Source: Polynucleobacter necessarius (GTDB taxonomy: Bacteria; Pseudomonadota; Gammaproteobacteria; Burkholderiales; Burkholderiaceae). From it: a stretch of DNA of 64,000 nt. A model generated the notes under the pieces. It did not search any database. It was not told the DNA's origin and worked only from the letters and a program-made list of their open reading frames with translations. Numbering within the stretch: the stretch's first letter is position 1; every line of letters begins with the position of its first letter. This document shows positions 1-10,913 of this stretch, piece after piece. The stretch covers positions 936,669 to 1,000,668 of the forward strand of contig NZ_LT615228.1 in NCBI RefSeq assembly GCF_900096765.1, in the 5' to 3' direction. The position numbers were made by a program, and so were the translations under genes.

Positions 1-644
1 GTGGCACCTTAATTTCTGCTAATAGTGTCATTGAATGCGGCTTTAATCCCGAGTGGTTCCGCTATTACTTTGCAACCAAACTGAATGACAGCATGGAAGA
101 TTTAGATTTAAATCTTCAAGATTTTGTTGCACGCGTTAACTCTGACTTACTTGGTAAGTACATCAATATTGCCAGCCGCAGTGCTGGCTTCTTGGTAAAG
201 CGTTTTGGTGGCGTTGTTTCAGACGAGGCAATGAATCATCCACTCTTAAAAGAAATTGCAGCAAGTAATGAAAAAATTGCCGCCCTTTATGAAGCGCGCG
301 AATATGCAAAAGCATTGCGCTCAATCATGGAGCTCGCCAATAAGGTCAATAGCTTTGTAGACGAAAACAAGCCTTGGGAAATCGCAAAAGACCTTGAACG
401 TGAAGCAGACTTGCAGCAGGTTTGTAGCGTCACCCTAGAGGCATTCCGCATGCTCAGCCTCTATCTCAAACCCGTCATTCCTCAGGTGGCTGCTGGCGTA
501 GAGCAATTCTTATCCCTGCCTGCACTTTCCTGGGACGACATCAACACCCCACTTTCCAGCAAAAACCCAATCCAGCCATATAAGCACCTGATGACCCGGG
601 TTGAAGCCCCTCAAATCGAGGCTTTGCTGGTGGCAAACTTGTAA
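1..644 (+). CDS. metG: Methionyl-tRNA synthetase, C-terminal part (5' end outside window)
   Basis: Charges tRNA-Met with methionine in the cytoplasm; an essential class I aminoacyl-tRNA synthetase. The frame is open from position 3, so only about the last 213 residues are here. Visible are the end of the catalytic domain ([15 protein letters not shown]) and the alpha-helical anticodon-binding domain ([19 protein letters not shown], then NKPWEIAKD, the usual ENKPW signature). The protein stops shortly after the anticodon domain (ending ALLVANL), so it lacks the C-terminal Trbp111-like tRNA-binding domain found in longer MetG proteins such as that of E. coli. The short form is known in other bacteria, so this is not damage. 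It is intact over the part visible. Confidence 0.95.
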   Translation, partial: GTLISANSVIECGFNPEWFRYYFATKLNDSMEDLDLNLQDFVARVNSDLLGKYINIASRSAGFLVKRFGGVVSDEAMNHPLLKEIAASNEKIAALYEAREYAKALRSIMELANKVNSFVDENKPWEIAKDLEREADLQQVCSVTLEAFRMLSLYLKPVIPQVAAGVEQFLSLPALSWDDINTPLSSKNPIQPYKHLMTRVEAPQIEALLVANL

Positions 645-664
645 AAAAGGGCTTAAAAAGCACC

Positions 665-717
665 TATAATGAGGGTGTAAGCCTTAGATAACTTTTGGAA
701 TTTATTTTATAAGTTAT
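665..717 (+). promoter_or_regulatory. Probable promoter -10 box and leader hairpin for the scpA-panC operon
   Basis: A perfect TATAAT lies at 665-670, just after the metG stop. No convincing -35 box was found at the standard spacing. Downstream, ATAACTT (688-694) and AAGTTAT (711-717) form a 7-bp inverted repeat ending 20 bases before the Shine-Dalgarno sequence. This would place a promoter for the three-gene operon in the 100-base gap. Inference from motif and position only. Confidence 0.35.
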
Positions 718-746
718 TGAATTTATTGAGTATTTTAGGAAATGTC

Positions 747-927
747 ATGGCAAGATATCAATCTGAATTCACCCAGTTCTTAAACGAGCTGAAATCTGAG
801 AAGCCTAATCTCGAGGCAGAGCAGCAAGCAGGTCGCGCCCTACTTTGGGATAAAGAATCTTTGACGGTTGAGGATCAGCGCCGCGCTAAAGCAGCCAAAG
901 TAAAACAACGCGCCTACGTTTACTCGA

Positions 928-935
<8 letters not shown>
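747..935 (+). CDS. DUF3460 family small protein
   Basis: A 62-residue cytoplasmic protein of unknown function, typical of betaproteobacteria. It opens MARYQSEFTQFLNELK and carries the family feature of a charged helical body (KPNLEAEQQAGRALLWDK). I place the start at the ATG at 747, not an in-frame TTG 30 bases upstream, because AGGA at 737-740 sits six bases before it and family members begin MARY. Its last codons overlap the scpA start by 8 bases, so the two are translationally coupled. The role is unknown; the position in front of scpA is suggestive but proves nothing. Confidence 0.85.
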
Positions 936-2645
<1,710 letters not shown>

Positions 2646-2658
2646 CTGAGCTGTTAGC

Positions 2659-5504
2659 TTAGTAGCCAATGGTATAGGTTGCTAAAGCTGTAGTGGTGTT
2701 TGTAGCAATAAATGGCTGTTGCTGCCAAAGCACGTTAAAGCTTAAACGCTCTTGCTTATTAATGTCATAAAACAAACCTGCTGATGCGGTTGCCATTGAA
2801 TTTACATTACCCGGCATGGCAACACTAAAACTTTCTAAGCCAACAATAGAGCTTGTCACTTGGTAGTTTGACATGTTGTATTTAAGATTTTGCTGAATAC
2901 CCACCGATGCTGTTCCGGTCAGATTCTCAGTCAAACCAACACGGAGGCCAATGCCACCAACCGCCGAGAATGTATTTTGCGTCATCGAACCATATGAAAG
3001 TGGCAAAGTAACGTCTGCTGTGCTGCTCTCCGTATAAGAGCCATTATTTAACCGTGTATAACGGAGTCCAATATAAGGCACTATAGCCAATGTATCGCTT
3101 ACTGGTTGATGATAGTTGGTAGTAAGTTGATAACCTCGACCATTAAATGAGGATGAGCCAGAACCTGCCTCGGTATTTAAAAGTAGTGGGCGAGTAATAC
3201 TCAAAGTATTACTTGATGGTATTACTTGATGACACGCCAGATGCTTGTACCCCCAACCAGTCTCATCTGGATTCATATGCCATTTTGCAAAGAGCCCCCA
3301 CATGGGACTATTGTTGCTTTGGCTAAAGCCAGATGGTGTTGCAACACTGATGGACTGATCAGCAAAAGCACCAAATCTAAAATTTGGTGATGGCTTGTAT
3401 CCAATCACCAGCAAAGCCGCTTGCTGATTAGCAGATGGAGATGGACCTGAATAGGTATATCGCCCACCTACATACACTAACGCAAATATTATTTTTATCG
3501 TACATGCGGCAGTCATACATCAAGGCAGCTTGATATGCAGCAACCTGTTGGTTGTAGATGCTTGCTAAACCTGAAGCGTTAATCTGGACTGCGCGAGTTG
3601 TGTTGACATTATCCACCTCAAGAAATGGTGTATCCAAATACAAAAATACATCCTTACCGTCATAACCCAAACGATACTTTGAAGCAGCCTCATCAAAGTT
3701 ATTGGTGAATCTAGAAAACGTACCTGTTAAACCGCCTTGGGCATTAATCAAGGTATATCGACCTGCAGAATAATAGCCAGGAGTAGCGTTAACATACAAA
3801 GAACCCGCCAAACTTGCAGTGCCTGCGATTAATAGCCTCTCAGTATTGGTAGTATTGAGGCCCATCTTCAAGGTAGCTGAGCTAGATTGAACATAATTAC
3901 CAGATAAATTGGTATTCGTTGTTTTTTGCTGAATATCGAAGGTGCCGTTATTGGTGTAACCAAGCTTGAGTTGGCGATTGTTCCTGAATCAGCAAGAGTT
4001 AGGGCTCCGCCAGCATTGATTGTGGTGTTGCCAGTATAAGTATTGTTGCCACTTAGCGTCACCTCACCAGGACCATCTACAACCAATGAACCGGTGCCAC
4101 TCATCACACCAGCATATGCTCCATTGCCCGCTTGGATAAAGTTCAACACTGAATTGTTAACTACGTTTCCTTGAATACTTGTAGTAGTTCCCACCAAAGT
4201 TCCAGATGAAACCGTAGTGCCGCCGCTATAAGTATTAGCACCCGACAACGTGAGGACGCCAGAGCCTGTCATGGATACACCACCTGTACCAGCAATTATT
4301 CCAGAGTAACTTCCAGATCCATTATCAGTGAATGCAATCGCTCCATTATTGGTTAAACCTGTTGCACCACTTGTAGTTGAGCCAGGGATAGATAAAGCAT
4401 TTCCTTGCAGTGTAGCCCCAGAGGCAATCGTTGTTGCACCAGTAAAGCCGCTGTTATTACCTTGCAAAGCCAAAGTACCAGCTTGAACGCTAACTGTTGC
4501 TAATTTGGAGATGGCTGTTAGTGGATTTGCAAGTGTCCAGGTACCAGAATCTAATTTATTTAAGGTTTGAAAATTAGAAGTGGTATTGCTGAATGTGCTT
4601 GCACCCGTTCCGGCAAGATGCAAGGTATTGGTACCACCGCCGCCATTGATAGATCCCGTAATACTTGATCCAGTATAAAGCGTTACATTATTCGTTCCAT
4701 TGGCCAGAGAAAAGCTTCCAAGTACAGTGCCGCTGTTATAGAAATTAACGCTACCACTACCGGATGCGCCAATAGCCTGACCACCTGTTCCCGCTTGAAT
4801 AACACCGCCTACAAGGTTGTATACGGTATTTAATGAAGTCGAACCGGTTGAATTTTGAAACCAAATTGCAGTGCCAGTTAAAGACTTGATCGTGCCAGAG
4901 TTATTAATTACGTTACCAGTTCCGGTCGGATTAATCGCTTCAGATGAAGTGGCAGCACCAGCCGCGATACGGTAGCACCACTATTAATGGTGACTGTATT
5001 GTTGGAATTAAATTCAATGGTGTTGTTACCAGCATTGATAGGAGGAACGCCGGTACCTCCTGTTGCATAGTTAATTACTGTCGCGCCAGTTCCAATAGTT
5101 AAGGTGCTGTTATCCCGAAAAAATATCGCACTATTATTTACGCCAGGACCACTGCTAGGAGCGGACACAGTAGCATTATTGCCTACTGCAATATTTGCAA
5201 CATCACGCAAGAGAATTGTTGATGTGTCTGGACCAAAGTTGGTAGTGTTAAGTCCGACCGAAGACCCTGCTCCAATGTTTAGCGTAATGTTATCGCCATT
5301 CGAAGTGGGTGCGCCATTAATAACACTTGCTGCCGCGCCAATTCTTCCAGAATAAGGTGTTCCTGTTCCTGTACAAGTTACAGTAGTGCCGGTAATCGCT
5401 CCCGTGGCTGGATCAACGGTAAAGCATGCTGTTTGAGCACTCGCTAAAGGTGTTACAAGAAATAGGATGCTGAGTATTAATAAGCGAGATGCGATAGTTT
5501 TCAT
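2659..5504 (-). pseudogene. Autotransporter adhesin, broken by several indels
   Basis: The ancestral product was a type V secreted surface protein of roughly 950 residues. Visible in order: a signal peptide beginning MKTIASRLLILSILF at 5504, a passenger with autotransporter beta-strand repeats (VLTLSGANTYSGGTTVSSG and VTLSGNNTYTGNTTIN), and a C-terminal beta-barrel domain. Reading is lost by a 1-base deletion near 4965, a 1-base deletion near 3965 (TCAAAG to TCAAG on the coding strand) and a 4-base tandem duplication, TGTA, at 3469-3476. A 13-base tandem duplication at 3206-3231 is also present, with one G missing at 3250-3254; these two cancel. The start at 5504 is chosen because it gives a clean signal peptide. 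No functional product is expected. Confidence 0.88.
3206..3231. repeat. 13-bp perfect tandem duplication inside the autotransporter
   Basis: The unit GTATTACTTGATG occurs twice with no gap (3206-3218 and 3219-3231). In the coding frame this adds 13 bases. The neighbouring C5 run at 3250-3254 reads as if one base had been lost. The net +12 keeps the beta-barrel frame but inserts a garbled segment (YKHLACHQVIP) where the other frame gives the family-like VQASGVSSSNT. This is typical of replication slippage. Confidence 0.85.
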
Positions 5505-5707
5505 TGACTGCAAGTAAATGCCATTCAAGATGATCTGATTATATTTAATGGGCATGGCCCTGATGACACTTTACGATAGGACCAGGAAATCGGTGCAACT
5601 ATCAATTGAGGGAAAACCCCGAGAGAAAATAAGGCTCAGAGTTTCAGGAGGCGCTACAGTTGTGAGATGCGATTATTAAATTGCAAAGAACTGCCCCACT
5701 TCTAAAT

Positions 5708-6358
5708 TTAACTCTTTAGCCAACTCTGCACCAGTAACTTTGCCAGCAGTGCCTCTTTGGCTTTGAGTACCTCTATTTGACCACCGTGGCAGGTCACAAA
5801 GAAAGAATCTAAAGTAATCTGAGTAACTTCACCTGGCCTACCTTTGACTGCGCCAAAAGTAGCGGCCACATGTTTATGGCAGTCGTAGATCTGCACCTTT
5901 TGCTCACCAAGCTTGGTCCAAGCGCCGGGCGCAGGGTTACAAGCACGAATCAGGTTATAAATCTGGTTGATATGAGTTGCCCAATGTATTTGCGCCGCAT
6001 TAGCATCAAACCAACCTTCATAGTTTGCTTGTGATTCATCTTGAATCAACTCTTGATGTTTGCCGGCAACCACTAAATCGGCGGCTTCTAATAGCGCCTT
6101 CACACCAATCGGAAATAAATGATCAAAGTAGATCTTACCCAAGGTGTCGTTGGGTCCAATAGCCACTTCTTTTTGCAAAATCACTTCGCCTTCATCCAAT
6201 CCATCAGATGGACGGAAAATCGTGAGTCCGGTTTTTTCTTCACCTAATGCAATCGCCCAATTAATGGCGCTGGGTCCGCGATATTTTGGCAAAAGAGATG
6301 GGTGGTATTGAATCGTACCGTGCTTCGGAATCTTACAAAGCTCTTGGGGCACAAATGC
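5708..6358 (-). pseudogene. Formyltransferase-family protein, N-terminus deleted
   Basis: Resembles methionyl-tRNA formyltransferase and the hydrolase domain of 10-formyltetrahydrofolate dehydrogenase, which handle the formyl group of 10-formyl-THF. Visible: [20 protein letters not shown], containing the catalytic-loop H and the HPSLLP signature, and DGLDEGEVILQK. The N-terminal Rossmann half, about 90 residues including the GxxxF start of the family, is missing: at 6352-6360 the sequence passes directly into the oxc fragment in another frame. Homologues sit beside oxalate genes, so a role in handling formyl groups from oxalate breakdown is likely (inference). This is not the cell's fmt gene, which is expected elsewhere. 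Confidence 0.8.
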
Positions 6359-6705
6359 AAGTCAACGATTTCACGTTCGCTTGAACCAGAAATCAAAATC
6401 ATTGGGAAACAGTTCACTGTTGCGTTTGCCAGCGCCGTTAAACCGTTTAAAAATCCTGGTGCAGAAACTGTCATGCAGATGCCTGGCTTTTGAGTCATGT
6501 ATCCAGCAATTGCAGCTGCGTTACCAGCATGTTGCTCATGACGAAAGCCAATAAAGCGCAAGCCTTCTGCTTGCGCTAAGCGGCATAAGTCGGTAATAGG
6601 AATACCAACGAGACCGAAAATAGTGTCGAGGTCGTTTGCTTTGAGGGCATCAATCACCAGATGAAAGCCGTCAGTTAATTGTGTGTTTTGATTGTCTGTT
6701 GTCAT
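6359..6705 (-). pseudogene. oxc: Oxalyl-CoA decarboxylase, N-terminal fragment
   Basis: Oxc is a thiamine-diphosphate enzyme that decarboxylates oxalyl-CoA to formyl-CoA. Only the first ~115 of the usual ~565 residues remain: [20 protein letters not shown], the ThDP-binding region [19 protein letters not shown] with its catalytic Glu, and [14 protein letters not shown]. Identity stops at about 6359, where formyltransferase sequence begins. The catalytic C-terminal ThDP domain is gone, so the fragment cannot work. The start is ATG at 6703-6705. The reading frame runs past the junction into 25-30 unrelated residues. Confident call on family, since the fragment matches Oxc rather than generic acetolactate synthases. 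Confidence 0.85.
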
Positions 6706-6856
6706 AGTAGTTTTTATATGAATTGCGGAAATGCACTCGTTGAGGGCTAAAGCAATTTAGCTTGCGCTACTGTCTCCAATGAAGTTATGAATTGCACCGC
6801 GGGTTATACATCCCGCTTGGCTGATGTGAATATTAGGCTTGGGGTTGGGGTTCATC

Positions 6857-6872
6857 ATTGACTTCGGTCAAT
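6857..6872. promoter_or_regulatory. FNR/CRP-like palindrome upstream of oxc
   Basis: ATTGACTTCGGTCAAT is a perfect 6+6 inverted repeat with a 4-base spacer. Its core, TTGAC-N4-GTCAA, is close to the FNR consensus TTGAT-N4-ATCAA. It lies 150 bases upstream of the oxc start and just beyond the 3' end of a Crp/Fnr-family regulator gene, which makes it a plausible operator for that regulator. Both the regulator and its presumed target are now broken. Confidence 0.55.
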
Positions 6873-6907
6873 TTCCCCCAAATCCCCTGCTCTTAGGGGG
6901 GGTCGAC

Positions 6908-7532
6908 CTAAATAAAAAGCTCTTTATGCTTTGTTTTAAGGCGACTGAGAGTCTCGGGAGAGAGGTTTAGATAGGCTGCCAGCTCTTTTTTTGGGAGGAG
7001 CTCAAAAAGATCCTCATATTTGCGCAAAAAGCGCTCTACCCGACCGGGCGCATCGAGCATGTGCAAGGTAATAGTATGGGCCATGATCTCACTCATCAGG
7101 CGCATCACCTCGAACTCAAAGCTTTCTCTTTCTTTGAGAGACTTGTGTTCATCTAAAAATTCGGCCCATTTCTTCATGGGCATCCGGGCGACACGAGCCT
7201 TAGTAACAGAGGCAATGCTATATGGGGCGGCTGTTTTCAGGCGCCACGCGGCATAGCTCGTTTCAATATCTTTTTCAATGGCAAACCGCAAGATCATCTC
7301 TTTAGCATCTGCACTAGAAACAATTCGCTTCAAAATGCCATCGAGCACAAAATACTGCTCCATCTGGTGATCGCCTTGGTGCAGCAAAATCTCCGATTTT
7401 TTGAGATCCGAAATCTCTAAGTGACGCTTCTAACTCAGCCATTGATGCCAAATCTAAGCTTTTTAAGACTGAGTTTTGGCTGAGCTGGAGGCGTATTAGG
7501 TTTTTTTCGGGGTGCTTATCTAATGCTGTCAT
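6908..7532 (-). pseudogene. Crp/Fnr-family transcription regulator, frameshifted
   Basis: Ancestral protein of about 207 residues: cyclic-nucleotide-like sensor domain (LHQGDHQMEQYFVLDGILKR), dimer helix, and C-terminal helix-turn-helix (LPKKELAAYLNLSPETLSRL, the recognition helix being SPETLSRLK). No FNR-type N-terminal cysteine cluster is visible, so it is not an iron-sulfur oxygen sensor. One extra base near 7418-7422 breaks the frame after about 38 residues; the continuation LEISDLKKSEI is seen in the other frame. It sits between the oxc remnant and the cobalamin riboswitch, and probably controlled oxalate genes (inference). Confidence 0.8.
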
Positions 7533-7549
7533 GAATCTTTATCCTCAGC

Positions 7550-7562
7550 CCTACATTGTAGG
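7550..7562. promoter_or_regulatory. Short palindrome between crp-like gene and riboswitch
   Basis: CCTACATTGTAGG is a 6+6 perfect inverted repeat 18 bases upstream of the crp-like start and about 30 bases before a TAGAAT (7593-7598) that could be the -10 box of the riboswitch transcript. It may be an operator in this divergent promoter region. No protein can be assigned. Confidence 0.35.
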
Positions 7563-7599
7563 CTTTCACCTCAAAACCTATAGAAAATACGCTAGAATC

Positions 7600-7795
7600 G
7601 AAGAGTCGTGGTGCTTTATTGCAATGCAACAAAGTTAAACGGGAAACACTAAACGTGTGCTGCCCCCGCAACGGTAAGTAAATACTTTTTTTCTCAAAGT
7701 AAAAAAGTCAGGAATTTGGAAAAGCCACTGTGCGCGTCAATCGCATGGGAAGGTCGAGTTCTGAGATTTACTAGCCCGGATACCGGCCAAGACAG
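7600..7795 (+). ncRNA. Cobalamin riboswitch
   Basis: A cis-acting RNA that binds coenzyme B12 and lowers expression of the downstream uptake gene. The hallmark sequence blocks are present in order: AAACGGGAAACACT (about 7637-7650), the TGCTGCCCCCGCAACGGTAA block (about 7659-7678), the B12-box core GCCACTG at 7724-7730 followed by CATGGGAAGG, and the closing GCCCGGATACCGGCC at 7774-7788. The gene after it is a TonB-dependent receptor of the BtuB type, the usual partner. About 150 bases separate the aptamer from the gene start and would hold the expression platform. Confidence 0.93.
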
Positions 7796-7948
7796 GTGGA
7801 ATTTTGCGGACGGGGATCTTCGCGCGCCGATGACAGTGCCTTATCTTCGATTTGACGCCCAATTGACGCCTGAACTCTTGCACGTGAAATTCTGTTCGAC
7901 CCAGCTTACGGGGAAGTGAGCCAGGTATTCGATAACAGGAAATACAAC

Positions 7949-10068
7949 GTGAAGCAGCATTTACAAAAAAAGAAAATCGCCCTGTTTTGTGGCGCACTAC
8001 TCAGCATTAACCTCAACACCCTCGCGCTTGCGCAAAACTCTTCATCGACGATTATTGTCACCGGATCGCGCTTTGAAGAAAACCTCAATGAGGTTCCAGC
8101 AAACGTCAAAGTGATCACTCGCGATGAAATTGCAAACTCGACTTCAAGCAACATCCCGGACGTGCTTTCTCAAATTGGCGGACTCAATGTACGCAGCACC
8201 AATTCAGGGCAGCTTAACCTAGATGCATCTGTGGACATGGGTGGTTATGGCGCAACTGCAAATAGCACCACTCTCATTTTGGTGTATGGGCAAAGGTTAA
8301 ATCCTCTTGATCAGGGCGCTGTTAATTGGGAATCAATCCCTATTGATTCTATTGAGCGCATTGAAGTGCTTCAGGGTGGCGCAAGCGTGCAGTATGGTAA
8401 CGGCGCAGTTGGCGGCGTAATTAACATTATCACCAATGGAAATACCTCAAAACTCAATTCAGCAAGCGTTTCATATGGAAGCTTTGGAACTTTAATTAAT
8501 AATGCAATCCTGCGCGATAGTTATGAAGATACAACCTATCAATTAACCGCCAACACTTCTAACACCCAGGGCTGGCGACAAAACTCTGCGGCCAATGCTT
8601 ATGCTTTTGATGCAAAGGTAACGCAAAAATTTGGCGCGGTCGATCGAATCTATGCTGACCTCTTTTATGCATATACGAACGCACAAAATCCAGGAGGTGT
8701 TGTTGGCCAGGTAGGTCAAGGGGATCCGCAAGCAGCTAAATTTAATAATATTGGCTCCAATACCACCACCAATAATTCGGGGGTTCGATTTGGCGGCACA
8801 AAGGGTTTGAATGACAACTCTATTGCAGAATTAGATGGCTTCTATACCAGTAAAACTACTTTTTTTGCCAATCCCTACTGGGATACACAAGCGGCTTATG
8901 ACAACAATAATTCCTGGCAAGTTCCGAGCAACAGCAAGCTCTCTGGATGGCAACTTAATGTATCGCCACGCATTAAAACCGGCCTTGGGTCATTTGGCAA
9001 TGGGATCATTGGATACGAATTCAATAAGGGAGCTCAGGGATCTACCGATACATGGGGCGCGACCCAACAAGACTACCTTAATACCAATGGATATATTTCA
9101 AACCCGAATGGGCTAAACCATGATATTCAAAGTGCATCCATTGTTAATCAATCTGTATATGGAATATTAAAACTTCCATTAACTAAAGGACTCAGCTTAG
9201 ATGGTGGTGCAAGACATCAAACTCAACAAGCGAGCACTTATGATTCAAACATCTATTCACCAAACGGTGGGGTAAGCAACAATCAAACCTATTCAGCAAA
9301 TGCTGGTGATGTTGCTTTTAATTTAAATTACGCGAAGGATCAAAAAGTTTATGTGAAATGGAACCAGTCCTACCGATTCCCTAACATCGATGAATTTTGG
9401 GGTTTTATTTTAATGCAGAAGGCAATCGTGTTTTTAATGGAATCCTGAAACCGCAGACTGCGCAGACCTATGAGCTTGGTGGAAACTGGATCCTAAGCAG
9501 CGTGAGAGTTAATGGATCAATCTTCACTTCTCTATCTCAAAATGAGATCACCTTCAATCCATCCACTGGATATAACTATAACTCCCCTTACAACGTAAAT
9601 CGAAGAGGTGTAGTTCTAGATTCGTCAGCGAGTCTCACCAACAGACTCACCGTTGCTGGTAGTGGAAAATACCAAAAATCCGCATATACCGATGGCCCTT
9701 ATCTAGGAAATGCAATTCCATTAGCCCCTAATTTACTTTTGAATGCACGAGCCAACTATCTGATAGACATGAACTGGTCTGTTGGAGGTGTAGTCAACTA
9801 TGTCAGCAATCAGCACTACGATGCCAGCCCCAATTACTACAATGCACTTGCGGTTATGCCTTCCTATACAGTTGGGGATGTTTATCTAGCGTATAAATTA
9901 GGCGGCCTTGATGCTAAATTCACCATCAAAAACGTTGGGAATGCCTCTTATGCCACCTATGGTGGCTATGGAACCGTTGCTACGCCTGATGGTGCAGGTG
10001 CAAAAAGCTATTACTACTATCCAAGTGATAGAAGATCTTACTTTATTACTACTAAATACACATTTTAA
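7949..10068 (+). pseudogene. btuB: BtuB-like TonB-dependent receptor, frameshifted
   Basis: Outer-membrane receptor for cobalamin uptake, powered by TonB. About 706 residues when reconstructed: signal peptide ending LALAQ, a TonB-box-like segment SSTIIVTGSRFEENLNEVPA, plug domain (ERIEVLQGGASVQYGNGAVGG), beta-barrel, and a terminal aromatic residue (YFITTKYTF). I choose GTG at 7949, six to nine bases after AGGA at 7937-7940, over the in-frame GTG at 7916. One G is missing from the G4 run at 9399-9402: DEFW is followed by GFYFNAEGNR only in the next frame. Without slippage the protein would lose its last ~220 residues and could not form the barrel. The riboswitch supports the cobalamin assignment. 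Confidence 0.88.
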
Positions 10069-10109
10069 GACGCTGGAAGGATTGCTCGACTCAGGGCTAC
10101 AATGCCATT

Positions 10110-10397
10110 ATGACCGAGCAATCTTCCCTTCCCCGGAATTTGGAATCAGCAGATTTGGATGCTTTAAGCGCCTCCTTAGAACGCCTGTCTCAAAAAATTA
10201 CCTTGATTCAAGAAGCTGTAAATCAATTGAGTCAAAATCGCAGTCAACTTGAGGGTAAGATTGAAGAAGCTCAGAGAAGAGTACAACGAATTTTGAATCG
10301 TTTACCAGATCAAAGTGATGGTCGCCAACTCAATTTACTTGGCGAAGCCATTCCAACCAATAACCCAGAGGATGACGGTGAGCCAACAACGCATTGA
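10110..10397 (+). CDS. Small coiled-coil protein next to zapA, function unknown
   Basis: 95 residues, mostly a charged helix with heptad-like spacing (LDALSASLERLSQKITLIQE, about 17-36, running to about residue 70), and no membrane segment or signal peptide. I do not recognise a named family. Its 3' end overlaps zapA by 20 bases, so the two are co-translated, and small coiled-coil proteins encoded just before zapA are common in this order. A role in Z-ring assembly like ZapB would fit (inference). A hydrophilic, acidic tail ends in NNPEDDGEPTTH. Confidence 0.6.
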   Translation: MTEQSSLPRNLESADLDALSASLERLSQKITLIQEAVNQLSQNRSQLEGKIEEAQRRVQRILNRLPDQSDGRQLNLLGEAIPTNNPEDDGEPTTH

Positions 10398-10731
10398 AGT
10401 AACTCTTGCCGGTCAAAAAATCACGTTGGCCACGAGCGCCGAACATGAGCCCTTACTGCGAGCTGCGTGTGTCCTAGTTGACGAACAAATTCAATTGGCC
10501 ATTAGTGGTGGCAACCGAAGCATTGAGCGCGCCAGCATGATGGCCGCCCTCAAAATTGCCGGCGATCTCATCACGCTTCAAAAAAATCAAACGCAACAAG
10601 GCACTTACAGCAATATGAGCTCAGCTGAAGTGGCTCGCCTTCAAGCAGAGATTCACAGTCTTGAAGAGCAAGTAGATACCTTGATGCAAACCCTTTCCCT
10701 GCCTGGTTCGCCAAGGCCAATAGTTCCTTGA
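10378..10731 (+). CDS. zapA: Cell division protein ZapA
   Basis: ZapA binds FtsZ and bundles its filaments at midcell. The product has 117 residues: RIEVTLAGQKITLATSAEHE opens the conserved globular head, and LQAEIHSLEEQVDTLMQTL is the C-terminal coiled coil. I choose GTG at 10378, because AGAGG at 10367-10371 lies six bases before it; the ATG at 10372 has no room for ribosome binding, and the longer upstream extension overlaps the preceding gene in another frame. The 6S RNA follows and probably overlaps the last codons, the arrangement known from many proteobacteria. Confidence 0.88.
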   Translation: MSQQRIEVTLAGQKITLATSAEHEPLLRAACVLVDEQIQLAISGGNRSIERASMMAALKIAGDLITLQKNQTQQGTYSNMSSAEVARLQAEIHSLEEQVDTLMQTLSLPGSPRPIVP

Positions 10732-10910
10732 ACCGATGCGCAAGCATCCGGAACGATCTTTACCTTGTGGGCGTGAGCGTTTTGCAGCTTCACAGTGCCA
10801 ACTCAGACTTGGTTACTCCCTGAAGCGCTTAATGCACCCGAAACAGAGTAGCCGTTCCACCTTGAACCTTATAGGGTTCAGGATGACGGCCTAGCGGCCA
10901 AGGCGGGGAA
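10695..10910 (+). ncRNA. ssrS: 6S RNA
   Basis: Binds the sigma-70 RNA polymerase holoenzyme and damps transcription in stationary phase. It lies directly after zapA, the classic location. TTCCCTGCCT (10695-10704) pairs over ten bases, one a G-U, with AGGCGGGGAA (10901-10910) to close the terminal stem. The 3' part has CACCTTGAACC, a hairpin, GGTTCAGG, then ACGGCC, closely following the E. coli 3' sequence (CACCTTGAACC..GGTTCAAGGG). The 5' side carries TTTACCTTGTGGGCG where E. coli has CATACCACAAG. At ~216 bases it is a little long, so the 5' end may lie further in. Confidence 0.72.
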
Positions 10911-10913
10911 TTC

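Noticed and set aside
3428-4623. Two apparent separate minus-strand genes
   Set aside because: Their sequences join end to end into one autotransporter when single indels are corrected; neither has a start signal of its own.
7716-7919. 67-codon plus-strand frame over the riboswitch
   Set aside because: It covers the B12-box aptamer and its expression platform; not a protein gene.
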